Source: Carnegiea gigantea
Lineage: Eukaryota > Streptophyta > Magnoliopsida > Caryophyllales > Cactaceae
DNA: 64,000 bases
Direction: 5' to 3'
NCBI GenBank assembly: GCA_029747015.1
Contig: JAKOGI010000004.1
Coordinates: 2,297,501-2,361,500 of the forward strand
Shown piece by piece: positions 46,482-58,087 of this stretch; the stretch's first letter is position 1, and each line of letters opens with the position of its first letter. The position numbers and the translations under genes are program-made. The notes beneath the pieces are model-generated. The model did not search any database, had not been told where the DNA came from, and saw only the letters and a program-made list of their open reading frames with translations.

Positions 46482-46525
46482 TAGGGGTGTGCAAAAAAAC
46501 CCGAAACCGGTTTTGGACACCCCCA
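46482..46525. mobile_element. 44-bp hAT relic with perfect 8-bp target duplication
   Basis: The element starts TAGGGGTGTGCAAAA and ends TTTTGGACACCCCCA, so nearly its whole length is inverted terminal repeat. CTTGCAAG flanks it on both sides (46474-46481 and 46526-46533). The start TAGGGGTGTGCAAA is a common plant hAT terminus. Confidence 0.75.
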
Positions 46526-46637
46526 CTTGCAAGGGTATGGTCGCTGCATCTAGATCTCCCGTACGTGGCTTTAGTCAGGCCCATACTGGGAGGAGTTGTT
46601 GTAACATGTATAGTGTCTTGTTCGTTCAGAATGAATA

Positions 46638-46817
46638 GGGCCATCTCCCTTCAGAATAGCCCTAACAGAAACAGTTAAATACAATAGGACAATGAGATCC
46701 AAAAGGAAAAAAAACAATAAGATAATGGTAAGGGCTATCTCCCTTCTTGACAGAAACAGTTAGATACAGTAAGACAATGAGATCCAAAAGAAAAAAAAAC
46801 AATAAGATAATGGTAAG
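46638..46817. repeat. Two tandem copies, 85-bp period
   Basis: The unit GGGC(C/T)ATCTCCCTTC...AGAAACAGTTA(A/G)ATACA...ATAATGGTAAG occurs twice. For example, 46667-46732 matches 46752-46817 with only a few substitutions. Confidence 0.85.
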
Positions 46818-48815
46818 CTTGTGAACATAAATATAAATTCAAATGGTTATAAGGTCAAATGAGATTGATGAAATGAAGAATATCATAATAGCAAAGCGTA
46901 GAAAAGGCCCTATGAACAGCAGCATTGGTTATAAAAATGATACTCCCTCTGTTCCTAACAGCTTTTCAAGTTCAGGATATGAATCAGAATAAAGGACGTT
47001 AAGGTTTTGTCTTCCATTCCAAAAATTCTTTAGCTGTAACCTTTTTTCTTTCCTCTGGGTCGCAAGGGAGGCATAGAAGCCTTTGTAGGCAGATCTCAAC
47101 TGATGTGTCTGCCGCTCTGCTAACGACTCCGAGATGATTTATCAATTGAGTTTACTGCTGCATATGGCTCTGATCTCAATTTAACAGGAGGTGTTGCCTT
47201 GCTGTAATTCCTGTGTTGTGACTATTCATGAGTTTATAAATCCTGAAACATAAATTTTTCCATAATTTTGAAATGGAGCGAGTAGCAATTGTGCAAGTGT
47301 CAAAGGGGGGGGGGGGGGTATGTAATTGCTTTCCATACAAAGAGTAGCCAAGAGGCACTCATGGTGTTAGCTACATGCATAGCGCTGCATAGCACTGTGT
47401 CTCTGGAAAGACTTCAAGCAGCCAAGTCTTGTTTTTATTCATCGCTTTCGTCCTTTTCCCTGAGTCTGTGGTTGGGACTCTCTTACACCTGGTAATTTTA
47501 TTATTGAAGTCTTGCTTTATTCTTGTGTTTAGCATCTTTAGTTGAAAGCCACTCTCATGCTAGCCTGACTCCTCGTCTCATTTGCGCCTTTAGAGCTGTA
47601 TTTTATAGCTTGCTCGAGTGTTCTGCACTGAATAAGCAGAAGCTAGTTTGGAATTTGACGACTTCATGCAGGCAATTGAGAAATTTCTATTGTTGGCCAA
47701 GGGGGAAAAAGAAAAGAAACAAACAAGGATCTTGCATTATTGGCAGCCAAATGGACAATGCAGCTGAGTAACTTGTATGATTACGCCCTCCTCCATAGCG
47801 ACAGCTTGATGTCTTGCCATCCATTACAGAACATGCCCCAAGGTAAAATTCTTAATTTTGGCACGCTGTTGTGGTGATATCAAGTGCGTATTGTTTTCCT
47901 CTTTCCTTTTTGTGGTGATGTCAAGGGAGGTCGAACATCTTTGTGTTTCTTTTTCCTTTGCCTAGTCCCAAGTTCTGTATTGTTTTCTTTATTGTCTTTG
48001 TTTTGAGGAGGCGGCTTGCACTATTCTCTGAGGCCTTCTGTGCCATCTGTTTGTCTCTGCTCCATGTTGGCATTGCTGGCCTGTTTCTGTTCCATCAGTT
48101 GGGTGCGGTTCCAAGTCCTCAATCCAAAGAGGAATAGTCTTGTAAACCATCTTTTATTCCTTCTGCTAGTGTATCTATTTGCTTTTGTAGGTTCAGATAG
48201 AGGGGCAGCTCTCGGTACAGTTCAATTGACGATGACAATTCGTACTGTTGGTCTTATCTATCAGGCCAAGATTTCAATTTACGATATTCTCTGTCCCTTA
48301 CGAATAAAGCCCTACAGTTTGGTTTTTCAGAGGAGAAATTATATTTAACATGGCATACAGATTGCGCTTGAGAACATCACCTTGCCCTGTAAAAATTATT
48401 ATCAACAATGTCTCATTTCTCAATCTTTTTGGCAATAAATATCAGTAGTAACCTTGAATGAGATAGAGATGTGCTTGTTTGTTAGTCATTCATAGGGCAG
48501 AAAGCTGTCACCAGTGTCGTGTTGTACAAGTACAATCAATGTGGATTTGTCTCATGCAACGTAGCATTTTTGGGCCACTATTCGAAAACCTGGTACTAAA
48601 CAAATTGTAACATACAAACTTGAGGATGGGCTATGTAAATACATGATTAGAATTCGAAGGGTAATCTTAAAAATTTCTTGTAAGCAACAATTGTTAGTCT
48701 TCGTTCTGCATAAACCAATCATCACATCAGCAAATCCATCGGTTGTTCTGAGAAATATAATGAAAGGTACCCTAATTCTGTCGGCGAAAATATCGTACAG
48801 TAGGAGTATGTTATA
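46818..48815. other. Intergenic DNA between the EIN3-like and PPR genes
   Basis: No gene is supported. Many short plus-strand frames (47289-48348) overlap without a common frame or any recognised domain. A G-run lies at 47306-47318. Confidence 0.4.
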
Positions 48816-48889
48816 ATAAACAAAATTCAAATAAATTTGACAATTTGACAAAATAAACAAAATTCAAATAAATTTGATAATTTGACAAA
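48816..48889. repeat. 37-bp tandem duplication
   Basis: A 37-bp unit beginning ATAAACAAAATTCAAATAAA occurs twice in a row with one C/T difference. Confidence 0.9.
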
Positions 48890-48960
48890 ATAACGGACGT
48901 TACAAATATGTTACAAAATATCTTACCTCATAATGCATTTATTTTTCATGAACTAAACTA

Positions 48961-49460
48961 AGGATTTGTTTTCTTCTTCTCATTTTTTCAAAATAAGTAC
49001 AGTTTAAAGAAAAAAAATAAGTTTAGTTTAGAAAAAATAGGTTCAATTCAGTTTAATTAAGCAAAAATAAATTTAGTTTATTTTAGTTGAGTAAAGTTAA
49101 GTTTAGAATTTGACTAAAGTAGGGTTATGTTCTCTCTAACTTTTTTGGTTAAATTTATTTCTATTAAACTGAACTCGTTTTTCCTCAAAAGAATTGGATT
49201 GGACTAATTTTAGTGGAATTATGAACTTAAATTTTGTTGAACTAGGCTTATTTTTCCTAGATTGAAATAAGCTAAACTTTTTTTTTTTTGAATTGGAGTG
49301 AATTGAACTTATTTGAAAAAGTTAAGTTTAAGAGAATATGAAACAAATTCAGTTAAAGAAAAATAAGCTCAATTCCCCCAAGTGAATAAGTTCTATTTAA
49401 CATAAATTTACTTTAACAAAAATCAATTCAATTCAATTCAAATAACCAAAGTTCAACAAG
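48961..49460. mobile_element. AT-rich MITE-like block of AAGTTTAGTTTA repeats
   Basis: It begins TAAGGATTTGTTTTCTTCTT, close to the left end of the MITE at 31514. It contains dozens of AATAAGTTTAGTTTA/TTAAACTGAAC variants in both orientations and an internal TTATGTTCTCTCTAACTTTT near 49124 that looks like another such end. It is probably one or two overlapping AT-rich MITEs; boundaries are uncertain. It ends about 190 bp before the PPR gene. Confidence 0.4.
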
Positions 49461-49648
49461 TTCACGAACACCTGAGGAGGAAAAATACTGAAGCCTATAT
49501 TGTATTTATAGGTATATATATTATGTACTTTCACCCGTCACGTCAGTGTCATCTAAGATGGGTCTGTATGACAAATATTCGGTAAAAAATATGTGTCTGT
49601 GGCCTTCGGTGACTGGAAATTGGCGGGGATGAGGGAAAGAACAAGGTG

Positions 49649-51697
49649 ATGACTTCCATTTCAATTCCAAAAGCTTCCGAGCTGAAAAGCTGCCTTGTTA
49701 ATGGATTCAAGTCATTCAGACACCTCAAACAAGCTCATGCCCGCCTCTTCCGCCTTGGATTAGACCAAGAAAACCACCTCCTTAATACCCTTTTGGGCTA
49801 CTGCTTTCAATTTGGCAAGACTAACTATTCTAACCTTATTTTCAACCATACCCTAAACCCCAACATTTTTCTTTACAATACAATGATCAGAGGGTTTGTT
49901 TCAGGTGATTTATTTGAAGATTCTATTAGATATTATCGGTTGATGCGTTCAAATGATGTGTTACCCAATAGTTTCACATGCCCATTTGTGCTCAAGGCAT
50001 GTGCTAGGATTCTTGATTATGATCTGGGTTTTCAGATCCATAACATTGCGACAAAACTGGGTTTTGATACAGATGTGTATGTGAATACGAGTTTGGTGAG
50101 TATGTATGTTACATGTGGTGACTTAGATGATGCCCGCCAAATGTTTGATCAAATGCCTGAAAGAAATATAGTTTCTTGGACTGCTATTATTAGCGGGTAT
50201 ATTCATGCTGGGCGGTTTCAGGAAGCTGTGGGGTTGTTTAAGAGCTTTTTAGAGATGGGGTTCAGGCCAGAAGGTCCCATCCTTGTTCAGATTCTGTCTG
50301 CGTGTGCAAAGCTTGGGGAAGTTGAGATTGGTGAGTGGATTCACCGGTACATTAATTTGAATGCCAAGGGGAAAAATATCATGGTAGATACGTCTCTAAT
50401 TGACATGTATGCCAAGAGTGGGCAGATGGAAAAAGCACGTGCTGTCTTTGATGAGATGCCAGAAAAGGATGTAGTTTCTTGGACCGCTATGATTCAGGGG
50501 TATGTGGCAAATGGTTTTCCAAAAGAAGCATTAGACATATTCTTTGAAATGCAGACGAAGAATATAAGACCTGATTCTTATACCTTGGTTGGAGTTTTAT
50601 CTGCCTGTACAAGGCTGGGGGCAATGGACTCGGGAGAACAAGCAATCAGCTCTATTGATAGGAAAGAGTTGGTGGCAGACCCTGTCCTGGGAACAGCCTT
50701 AATTGACATGTATGCAAAGTGTGGTAACATGAACCAAGCTTGGAGGGTCTTCGCAGAGATGAAGGATAGAGATATTGTAGTTTGGAACGCAGCTATAGAT
50801 GGGCTATCCATCAATGGCTATGTTGAGATTGCATTTGCTCTCTTTGTTCAGATGGAGAAACTCGGGATTCATCCAAATGGTAACATTTTCCTGAGCCTTC
50901 TGTGTGGTTGCACTCATGCTGGTCTTGTTTATGAGGGTCGGAAATACTTCAACAGCATGGAGCATGTCTTTGCTTTGACTCCTACAATTGAACACTATGG
51001 GTGTATGGTTGATCTTCTAAGCCGGGCAGGTTTATTACGGGAAGCTCACCATTTGATTCAAAGCATGCCAATGGAGCCCAATGTCATTGTCTGGGGGGCA
51101 TTGCTGGGTGGGTGCAGATTACACCGCAATACCCATCTAGCCGAACATGCCTTGGAGCAATTAGTCCAGTTAGAACCTTGGAATTCAAGTAATTATGTTC
51201 TCTTATCAAACATTTACTCAGCAAACAATAAGTGGTGTGATGCAGAAAGAATAAGGGCAAAGATGAGTGAGCAAGGGATTCAAAAGATACCAGGTTTTAG
51301 TTGGATTGAAGTGGATGGAAATATCCACGAGTTTGTAGTTGGAGATAAGTCACATCCTTTATCTGATCAGATTTATGTTAAATTAGCTGAATTGTTGAAG
51401 GATTTGAGAGCAGTTGGTTATGTGCCAACGACAGATTTTGTTCTGTTCGATGTGGAGGAAGAGGAGAAGGAGAACTTTCTCGGGTATCACAGCGAGAAGC
51501 TGGCTATTGCATTTGGCTTAATCAGCACTCCATCAGATCATGTTATCAGAGTTGTGAAGAACCTTCGTGTCTGTGGCGATTGTCATGCAGCTATAAAGAT
51601 TATTTCTAGGGTCACAGGTAGAGAAATCGTAGTCAGAGACACTAACCGTTTCCATTGTTTTGTTGACGGGTCATGTTCGTGCAAAGATTACTGGTAA
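49649..51697 (+). CDS. PPR protein, PLS class with E/E+ and DYW domains (At3g08820-like)
   Basis: The intronless frame encodes 682 residues, starting at the ATG at 49649; an in-frame GTG one codon upstream is not used as a start. PPR repeats cover about 40-500, with clear repeats such as NIVSWTAIISGYIHAGRFQE, VDTSLIDMYAKSGQMEKARA and DVVSWTAMIQGYVANGFPKE. The E/E+ region follows (about 480-585), then a complete DYW domain (588-682). The latter has the zinc ligands of the cytidine-deaminase-like fold: HSE at 614-616, CGDCH at 642-646, the second site H669 and C676/C678, and the terminal Asp-Tyr-Trp. Such proteins bind organellar RNA one base per repeat and usually direct C-to-U editing at specific sites in mitochondria or plastids. 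Overall layout and length match Arabidopsis At3g08820. The target RNA and organelle cannot be told, although the repeat code could be read for prediction. Confidence 0.95.
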   Translation: MTSISIPKASELKSCLVNGFKSFRHLKQAHARLFRLGLDQENHLLNTLLGYCFQFGKTNYSNLIFNHTLNPNIFLYNTMIRGFVSGDLFEDSIRYYRLMRSNDVLPNSFTCPFVLKACARILDYDLGFQIHNIATKLGFDTDVYVNTSLVSMYVTCGDLDDARQMFDQMPERNIVSWTAIISGYIHAGRFQEAVGLFKSFLEMGFRPEGPILVQILSACAKLGEVEIGEWIHRYINLNAKGKNIMVDTSLIDMYAKSGQMEKARAVFDEMPEKDVVSWTAMIQGYVANGFPKEALDIFFEMQTKNIRPDSYTLVGVLSACTRLGAMDSGEQAISSIDRKELVADPVLGTALIDMYAKCGNMNQAWRVFAEMKDRDIVVWNAAIDGLSINGYVEIAFALFVQMEKLGIHPNGNIFLSLLCGCTHAGLVYEGRKYFNSMEHVFALTPTIEHYGCMVDLLSRAGLLREAHHLIQSMPMEPNVIVWGALLGGCRLHRNTHLAEHALEQLVQLEPWNSSNYVLLSNIYSANNKWCDAERIRAKMSEQGIQKIPGFSWIEVDGNIHEFVVGDKSHPLSDQIYVKLAELLKDLRAVGYVPTTDFVLFDVEEEEKENFLGYHSEKLAIAFGLISTPSDHVIRVVKNLRVCGDCHAAIKIISRVTGREIVVRDTNRFHCFVDGSCSCKDYW

Positions 51698-53254
51698 AAC
51701 CACAGTAATCTTGAATAAAATTTTGATTCAGAGATAATTCCAAACACATTATTGCTTTGTAAAAGAAAGTTAAATAGGGATTTGTACCATTTTCACATAT
51801 AAAAATGCAAGATTCACTAGCTTCTGAGCATGAAGTATGGACTTATCAGCACTGAAAAAGAGAAACCAATCCGGTTGGTTGGGTTTGGTGGAGGCATCAT
51901 TCTTTTGGTTACTGCGCAGAGCATCAGCTACCGTGTTAGTTCGCACGGTGCAATCTCATGCTGGCTAATGATCGTTGCTGCATCCACAAGGGCCTTTTTG
52001 AAAAGCTTTTGGGGCCAAAACAGTAGTTTTAAGCTCAAATAACTAATTTTCTTGTTTGGTAAATAACTCCTCAAAAAGTTGTTGGTCTTACAAGGGTTAG
52101 TTTAGAAAGAGGTCAGAAGAGAAAGTTTTCTGAAAAAAAAAAAAAAAATCTTGAATTATGATGCAAAATGAAAACTGTGCTTCAGAATTAAGAAAGTTTT
52201 CACCACTTGTAACTCAATAATTGAAAGAACTATGAAAAATTAGAAATAAGTCTCATATTATATATGAAAAAATGTAATATTTTGCGGAAACTTTTGACTA
52301 CTTACATTAGGATTGGGATGAATTAAAAAATGTTGCTTGACCAAGTGAAAAGTTAATTTGGACGTTTGATAAGAAAGCTTTTTAGTTTTTCGGTTCCGAA
52401 AAACCAATTTGAAAAAGGTAATTTTATGAGCTTTTTGGAAGAGTTTTTTGAAGAATTAATTTTTTTGTCTTACAATTTTACTTAAAAATATCTAATTTTA
52501 CCAAACAGTTTTCAAAAAACCGTTATTAACTCAAACAATTAATAATTAAGACAAATAAATAATAGCTGCTTCCAAATAGGATCAAAGTAAGAACCTTTTT
52601 TTGGGGGTTTTTTTTGGGGGGGAGGGGGTTAAGCATGTCCGTTCAATGAACCACTGCACAGGGCTAACTTAATGGATTCAGTGGGTTGGAAGGAGGCATG
52701 CAATCGCTGAAAATAGGTGTAATGGTGACTAGCCATAACTAGATCTATAAGGGGGCTATGAGCTTTCAGCAACATCTCCACACAATGTGACTTTTGCTAT
52801 CTTTGGGATTTGGCCCAATTGCTGCCTGTGTTAATGATGCTCCTATTACAATACCACCAAGCTAGAGGTTAAGTAGGGAAGTCTAGAAGAATGGAGGAAT
52901 ACATTAGATGAAAGCCAGTGCATAAGTACAACTAATTATCATTCGAGCAATGTCATCACCTTTGCTATGTCAAGTGGTCTAGCTCTTTTTTTTATTCATG
53001 GTTGTAGCATACCATATTGAACTCTTGAAAAATAAAAAGTACAACCTATACTAAACACGAACATAATAAAAGATAGATTTAACTTGTAAGCAATAAAAAA
53101 GCCATTACAAATGATTTTTTAGAGTAATATATGTATATAGTATTTTGTAAAAATAAAAGTCGCAGACAAATCCTATCATAAGGCCTAGGTATAGTGAATG
53201 ATCATCGACAAACTCATTTATTTACACTGATTTTAACAGTTATCAAGTTCTTAG
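51698..53254. other. AT-rich flank of the PPR gene
   Basis: No gene is supported. It contains a MITE-like inverted pair (about 52056-52514) and a G/T homopolymer patch near 52593-52628. Confidence 0.4.
52056..52514. mobile_element. Possible MITE with GTTTGGTAAA ends
   Basis: GTTTGGTAAATAAC on the left faces TTTTACCAAACAG on the right, with further GTTTGATAAG-like pieces between. It is comparable with the element at 23008-23426. The boundaries are weak. Confidence 0.3.
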
Positions 53255-53886
53255 TATTGGAAGTAATGACAAAAACTTACTCTTTTTTCATACCTACTCC
53301 TTGTCCCATATAGGAGGATTAGAAGCCTCTTGGAGGGTTTTTAAGGCTCGCTTTTCCTTAGACTTGTTGAATTTTTTTAGGCTTAGTTCTAGTAGTGTTG
53401 TGAGGCTGATGGTGAACCACCATACACATGCGCGCGCGCTGATTGCCAGGTCTAGGTTGGGCACAGTCGTGGGCTGGCTCTACTAAATTTTTTAGAGGAA
53501 AATTCTTTTGTTTTTGTCTGTTGGCCGCGTAACAATCAACGATTGCTTACTGATTTCTCTCCCCTTTTTCATCCAATAAACGGCTAGTGGCCCTAATTTC
53601 CACCCATAAATCCCCTCTGTTGCCAGATTCTTCTCACGTCCATTAACTATTTTTTGCAGTATACATATCTAACTCCCCTACTGCTTCAATACACACCAGA
53701 AACACGCTTCCTATCCTCTCTTCTTCTGTGCTACCTACTCTCTCTACTGCTCTGGGCAATTGCGGTCTTGTATATTCCAAACTTTTGGCTGCGAGTGTAC
53801 TCACTCAGAGGCTAGCTGTGTGAACCTTGGGGAGCGAACAACTGCTTCGGTTTGCACTTGGGTTGAATGAAATCACTTTCAAGGCA
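53255..53886 (+). repeat. Left LTR of the old Copia element
   Basis: Its beginning (TTGGAAGTAATGAC..., then TTTTTTCATACCTACTC) aligns with the right LTR at 58662. The end is placed at CAAGGCA because TGGTA, the usual start of an initiator-Met primer-binding site, follows at 53888. The right LTR copy is cut at the point matching about 53416. Confidence 0.7.
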
Positions 53887-53985
53887 GTGGTACTCCCCAG
53901 CATAGCTTTCCTTACTATTTCCCTGCCATTGATTTAGACATACATTTCCTACAATTTGAAAGTGATTTCCATCGTATACAAATCA

Positions 53986-56900
53986 ATGGCTCTCTCAATT
54001 TTCTTTGAATAGTTAGAAGTCGACTTCTCTGACCTAATCGAAGAGAATAATGCATCTGAAACTTCTGCTGCTTCCCCTGATGAAACAGTCAAAGACAAAA
54101 GCAAACCTGCTATGAGGTTGCCATGAAAAAATTTAAAAAAGACAACAAAATGGTTAGAGGGCATCTGTTGAATCATATGACTAACCCCCTGTTCGATTTG
54201 TTTGTCACATTCAAGTATGACAAGATTATATGGGAGAGGAGGTCAAATATGGAGGTAATGATACTGAAAAAAAGAAATACGTGGGCGGTGAATTGCTGCG
54301 GCTTAAATAACTAATGATAAACCAATCATGGAGCATGTTCATATTTATGAGAACTTGTGTGCTGAGGTTCTAAATGAAAATATGAAGAGGTGCGAGATTC
54401 TGCAGGCTAATGTGCAGATCGAGAAATCTCACCATCCTGAAGTGACTACAAGAATCAGTTGAAACATAAGAAAAAAAAATCTCATCTTGCAAGAATTGAT
54501 CAGCCAGATAAGAATTTAAGAGGCTAATTGTCTCCAACAGAGACAGGTTTAAAGTCAAAAGTAAGAAGAATCAAAAGTCGAACCATCGTAGGCAACAGAA
54601 CAAGTTTAGCAATAAGATCCAGAAACCAAAAGGGTTGTGCTGTGTCTGTGCAAATCAGGACACAAGGCATAACAGTGCCCATTTCGCAAGAGACAGTCTC
54701 AACCGAACCAAAAGCTTGCTAAACAACCTATGGCTTAGACCAATCTTACTGAGGACACTAAAATTATTTAGCTATGGTCGAAAAGGCAAACTTGATGGTA
54801 AACAGTGCTGCATGGGTCTACGACACTGGAGTTTCAAGGCACTTCTGCACTAACAAAGAACTTATGTAGGACTTTAAAAACGTTACAGATGTTGAATGCG
54901 TCTACATAGGAAACTATACGATCACTAGAGTTATGGGTAAATGAAAGATTTCTCTTAAATTTACTTCTGGCAAATTACTATTCTTAAGCAATGTGTTGTA
55001 TGTACCTTCCCTTTGTAGAAACTTAGCTTCTGGTATACTTCTCAACAAAGTTAGACTAAAAATTGTTATTGGAGATGACAAAATTGTTATCTCGCACAAT
55101 AGGGCCTTTGTTGGGAAGGGATATCTGAATGAAATTTTATTTGTACTTAATCTTGTTTATGAGCCCATGAATGAGAATGCTTCTAGTTCTACTTATATTG
55201 CTGAGTCTGTTGATCTGTGATATGGTACGATAGGCCATGTTAGTTTTGCTTCCATAAAACAACTCAAGAATCTGCGCTTAATTCCGGATGTGGCTGCTGA
55301 TAACTTTTCCAAATGTCCTATGTGTGTAGAAGCTAAATATGCCAAAAAGACTTTTAAACCTGTCACTACTAGAACAATAGAACTACTAGAACTAGTGCGT
55401 TCAGACCTAGCAGACTTCAAAAATATAGTCAGCAAAGGGGGAAAAATATTATATCACTTTTGTGGATGACTACGCAAGATGTACCAAAGTATACCTCCTT
55501 ATGTCCAAAAATGAGGCTGAGGAAATATTTTTCAAATATAAGACAGAAGTGGAAAACTAACTGGATCGAAAAATCCAGCGATTCAGAGCCGATAGGGGTG
55601 GAGAATATGAGACTAACTCTTTGACTACCTTCTGTAAGAAAAATGATATCGTACATGAGGTTAGTGCAATCAGTGCTCCCTAACAGAATGGGATAGCCGA
55701 ACGTAAAAATAGAACATTTAAAGAAATGATGAATGCCATGCTTCTAAGTTCGAGGCTTTTTAACAATATGTGGGGGGAATGGGAAGCTGTTTTATCTGCA
55801 TGTTATACTCTTAATAGAGTACCCCATAAGAAATTGGACTAGACCCTACATGAACTATGGAAATGCTATGCCCCTAACTTGAGTTTCTCAAGGGTGTGGG
55901 GTTGTTCAGCTAAAGTTTCCTTGCTTGAGCTAAAATGAGAAAACATTGATCCTAAAACCTTTGATTTTGCGTTTATTAATTATGTCCAAAATAGTGTTGT
56001 ATATAGATTCATGTCATTGAATGACTTCTCTATTTGTGAAGCTAGGATGCAAAATTCTTCGCGCATGTTTTCCCTTTGAAGAAGAATGTCTCTACTGTTG
56101 TGTATGAAACTGTACCTGTACTTGACAATGTGAACATGCCTGCTTCTAGTTCTGTTGTCAAAGACTCAATTGATGAACCTATAAGGAGAAAGAGATATAG
56201 AGTTGAGACTAGCTTTGATTCTGACTTTCTTACTACCTTTTTGATTAAAAATTTTGATGTGAATTTCTTGATTGATGAACTAGTTTTCTGCTTTCTTTAT
56301 CAAAGAAGATCCAAAAACTTTTGCAGACGCCATGAGATCCATAGATGCTAGTTTCTCGAAAGATGTCATTAAAAGTGAATTAGACTTATAATGTCAAAGC
56401 AAACTTGGGAGTTGGTTGACTTACCTAAGGGTAGCAGGCCTATTAGTGATAAATGGATCTTCAAGAAAAAATGAAGATCGAATGGTTCAATTGATAAATA
56501 CAAAGCCAGACAAGTGATTAGAGGATTTGGCCATAAGAAGAGGATTGACTACTTTGATACATGTTCTCCTATTACCAAAATTACCACCATTAGGTCTCTA
56601 GTCGCGTTAGCTATTATACATGATCTTATTGTGCCTCAAATGGACTTGAAAATAGTGTTCCTTAATGGTGACCCAGAGGAAAAGATTTATACATCTCAAC
56701 TTCAGGGATGTATGGTTTCTAGGTAGGAAAATAAAGTATGTAAGCTTCGAAAATTCCTTTACAGCCTAAAATAGATCCCTAAATAGTGGTATGAAAAGTT
56801 TGAAAGTACGATGATACAACATGGGTTTGCTGTGAACACTTCCGATTCCTGTATGTATTCAAAATTGATTGATTCATATTGTGTGATAATATGTCTTTAT

Positions 56901-58087
56901 GTTGATGACATTTTGATCTTTAGTACCAATGTGTAAGTTGTTAATAAGACAAAAAAATTATTGTCTTCTTATTTTGAAATGAAGGACATGGGGGAGGCAG
57001 ATGTAATCTTAGGGATGAAAAACTAGAAAAACAAATGATGGTTTTTCTTTGTATCAGTCTCATTACATTGAGAAAATGTTAAAGAAATTTAACTGTTTTG
57101 ATGTGATTCCTGTGAGAACTCCTTATGATCCTCACATACACTTAAAAACAATAAGCAGTCTAGTATTTTCCAAACTGAGTAAGCTAAAATCATAGAAAGT
57201 GTGACGTTTCTCATGAATTATACACGACCTGACATTGCTTATGTTGTTAGTCGGTGAAGTCGTTATACTCATAACTCAAGTAAAGGAGATCCTTGGAATA
57301 ATGGTAAGGTTGTCTCCGTGTGACCAAAAGGTCACGGGTTCGAGCATTGGAATCAACCATTGACAAAGTTAGGATAGACTGCCTACAATACACCCCTTGG
57401 GGTGGGGCCCTTCCTCAGACCATGCGTGAACCCGGGATACCCTTGGGGTGGGGCCCTTCCTCAGACCATGCGTGAACCCGGGATACTTGTGCACTGGGCT
57501 ATCTTTTACTCATAACCCAAGTGAAGAGCATTGGGATGCATTATTTCGACCACTCAAGTACTTGAGAGGTACCATGGATGGTGTTTGCATTTTAATAAGT
57601 TTCCTATTGTGTTAGAAGGATTTTGTTATGCAAACTGGGTTTGTGATAATGATAAAGTTAGCTCTACTAGTGGTTATGTATTTACCTTAGGTAGAAGAGC
57701 TATTTCATGGAAATCTGTTAAGCAAACTTGTATAGCTCACTCTACAATGGAAGCTGAATTCATTGTTCTTGAGTTGGCAGATCAACAAACCATATGACTC
57801 AAAAATCTACTAGCAGATATGCCACTGTGGAGGAGACAACCTATGACTATTTTCCTTCACTGTGACTTACAGGTAGCAATCGGAGTTGCACACAATAGTG
57901 TGTAAATGAAAAGAAAAGATACATTCGCATTAGGCATAATGTTATGAAACAGTTGCTAAAACATAATGTCATCTTGTTAGAGTATGTGAGATCCGAGAGA
58001 AATTTAGTGGATTCACTGACCAAGGGTTTGACCATACGAATAGTTCTCGAGACGTTGAGGGGGATAAGATTCAAGCCAATGAATTGA
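53986..58087 (+). pseudogene. Remains of Copia gag-pol
   Basis: Recognisable pieces, in order: a gag start at 53986 with a stop at 54010-54012; zinc knuckle remains near 54636-54690; protease D-T-G at 54822-54830; pre-integrase and integrase blocks (GHVSFASIKQLKN, VRSDLADF, FVDDYAR, ADRGGEYET, NGIAERKNRTFKEM) about 55220-55760; reverse transcriptase (DKWIFKKK, VIRGFGHKKRIDYFDT, VPQMDLKIVFLNGDPEEKIY, YVDD at 56898-56909); and RNase H (ALFRPLKYLRGTMDG, YANWVCDNDKVSSTSGYVF, IAHSTMEAEF). The frame is broken by many stops and shifts and by the SINE at 57286-57506. Confidence 0.9.
57286..57506 (+). mobile_element. tRNA-derived SINE with internal 46-bp duplication
   Basis: It has the same family head as the SINE at 11706: AATGGTAAGGTTGTCTCCGT, B-box-like GGTCACGGGTTCGAGC, and the tail TTGTGCACTGGGCTATCTTT. 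Flanking 20-bp direct repeats TACTCATAACTCAAGTAAAG (57266-57285) and TACTCATAACCCAAGTGAAG (57507-57526) differ at two positions and are the target duplication. A 46-bp unit starting CCTTGGGGTGGGGCCC is tandemly doubled at 57395-57440 and 57441-57486. Confidence 0.9.

Noticed and set aside
47289..48348. Series of plus-strand open frames between the EIN3-like and PPR genes
   Set aside because: No two can be joined by convincing splice sites, and none resembles a protein family.
57290..57350. Possible tRNA gene, because of a B-box-like GGTTCGAGC
   Set aside because: It cannot be folded as a full cloverleaf by eye, is followed by a SINE body, and is bounded by a 20-bp target duplication. It is a SINE head.
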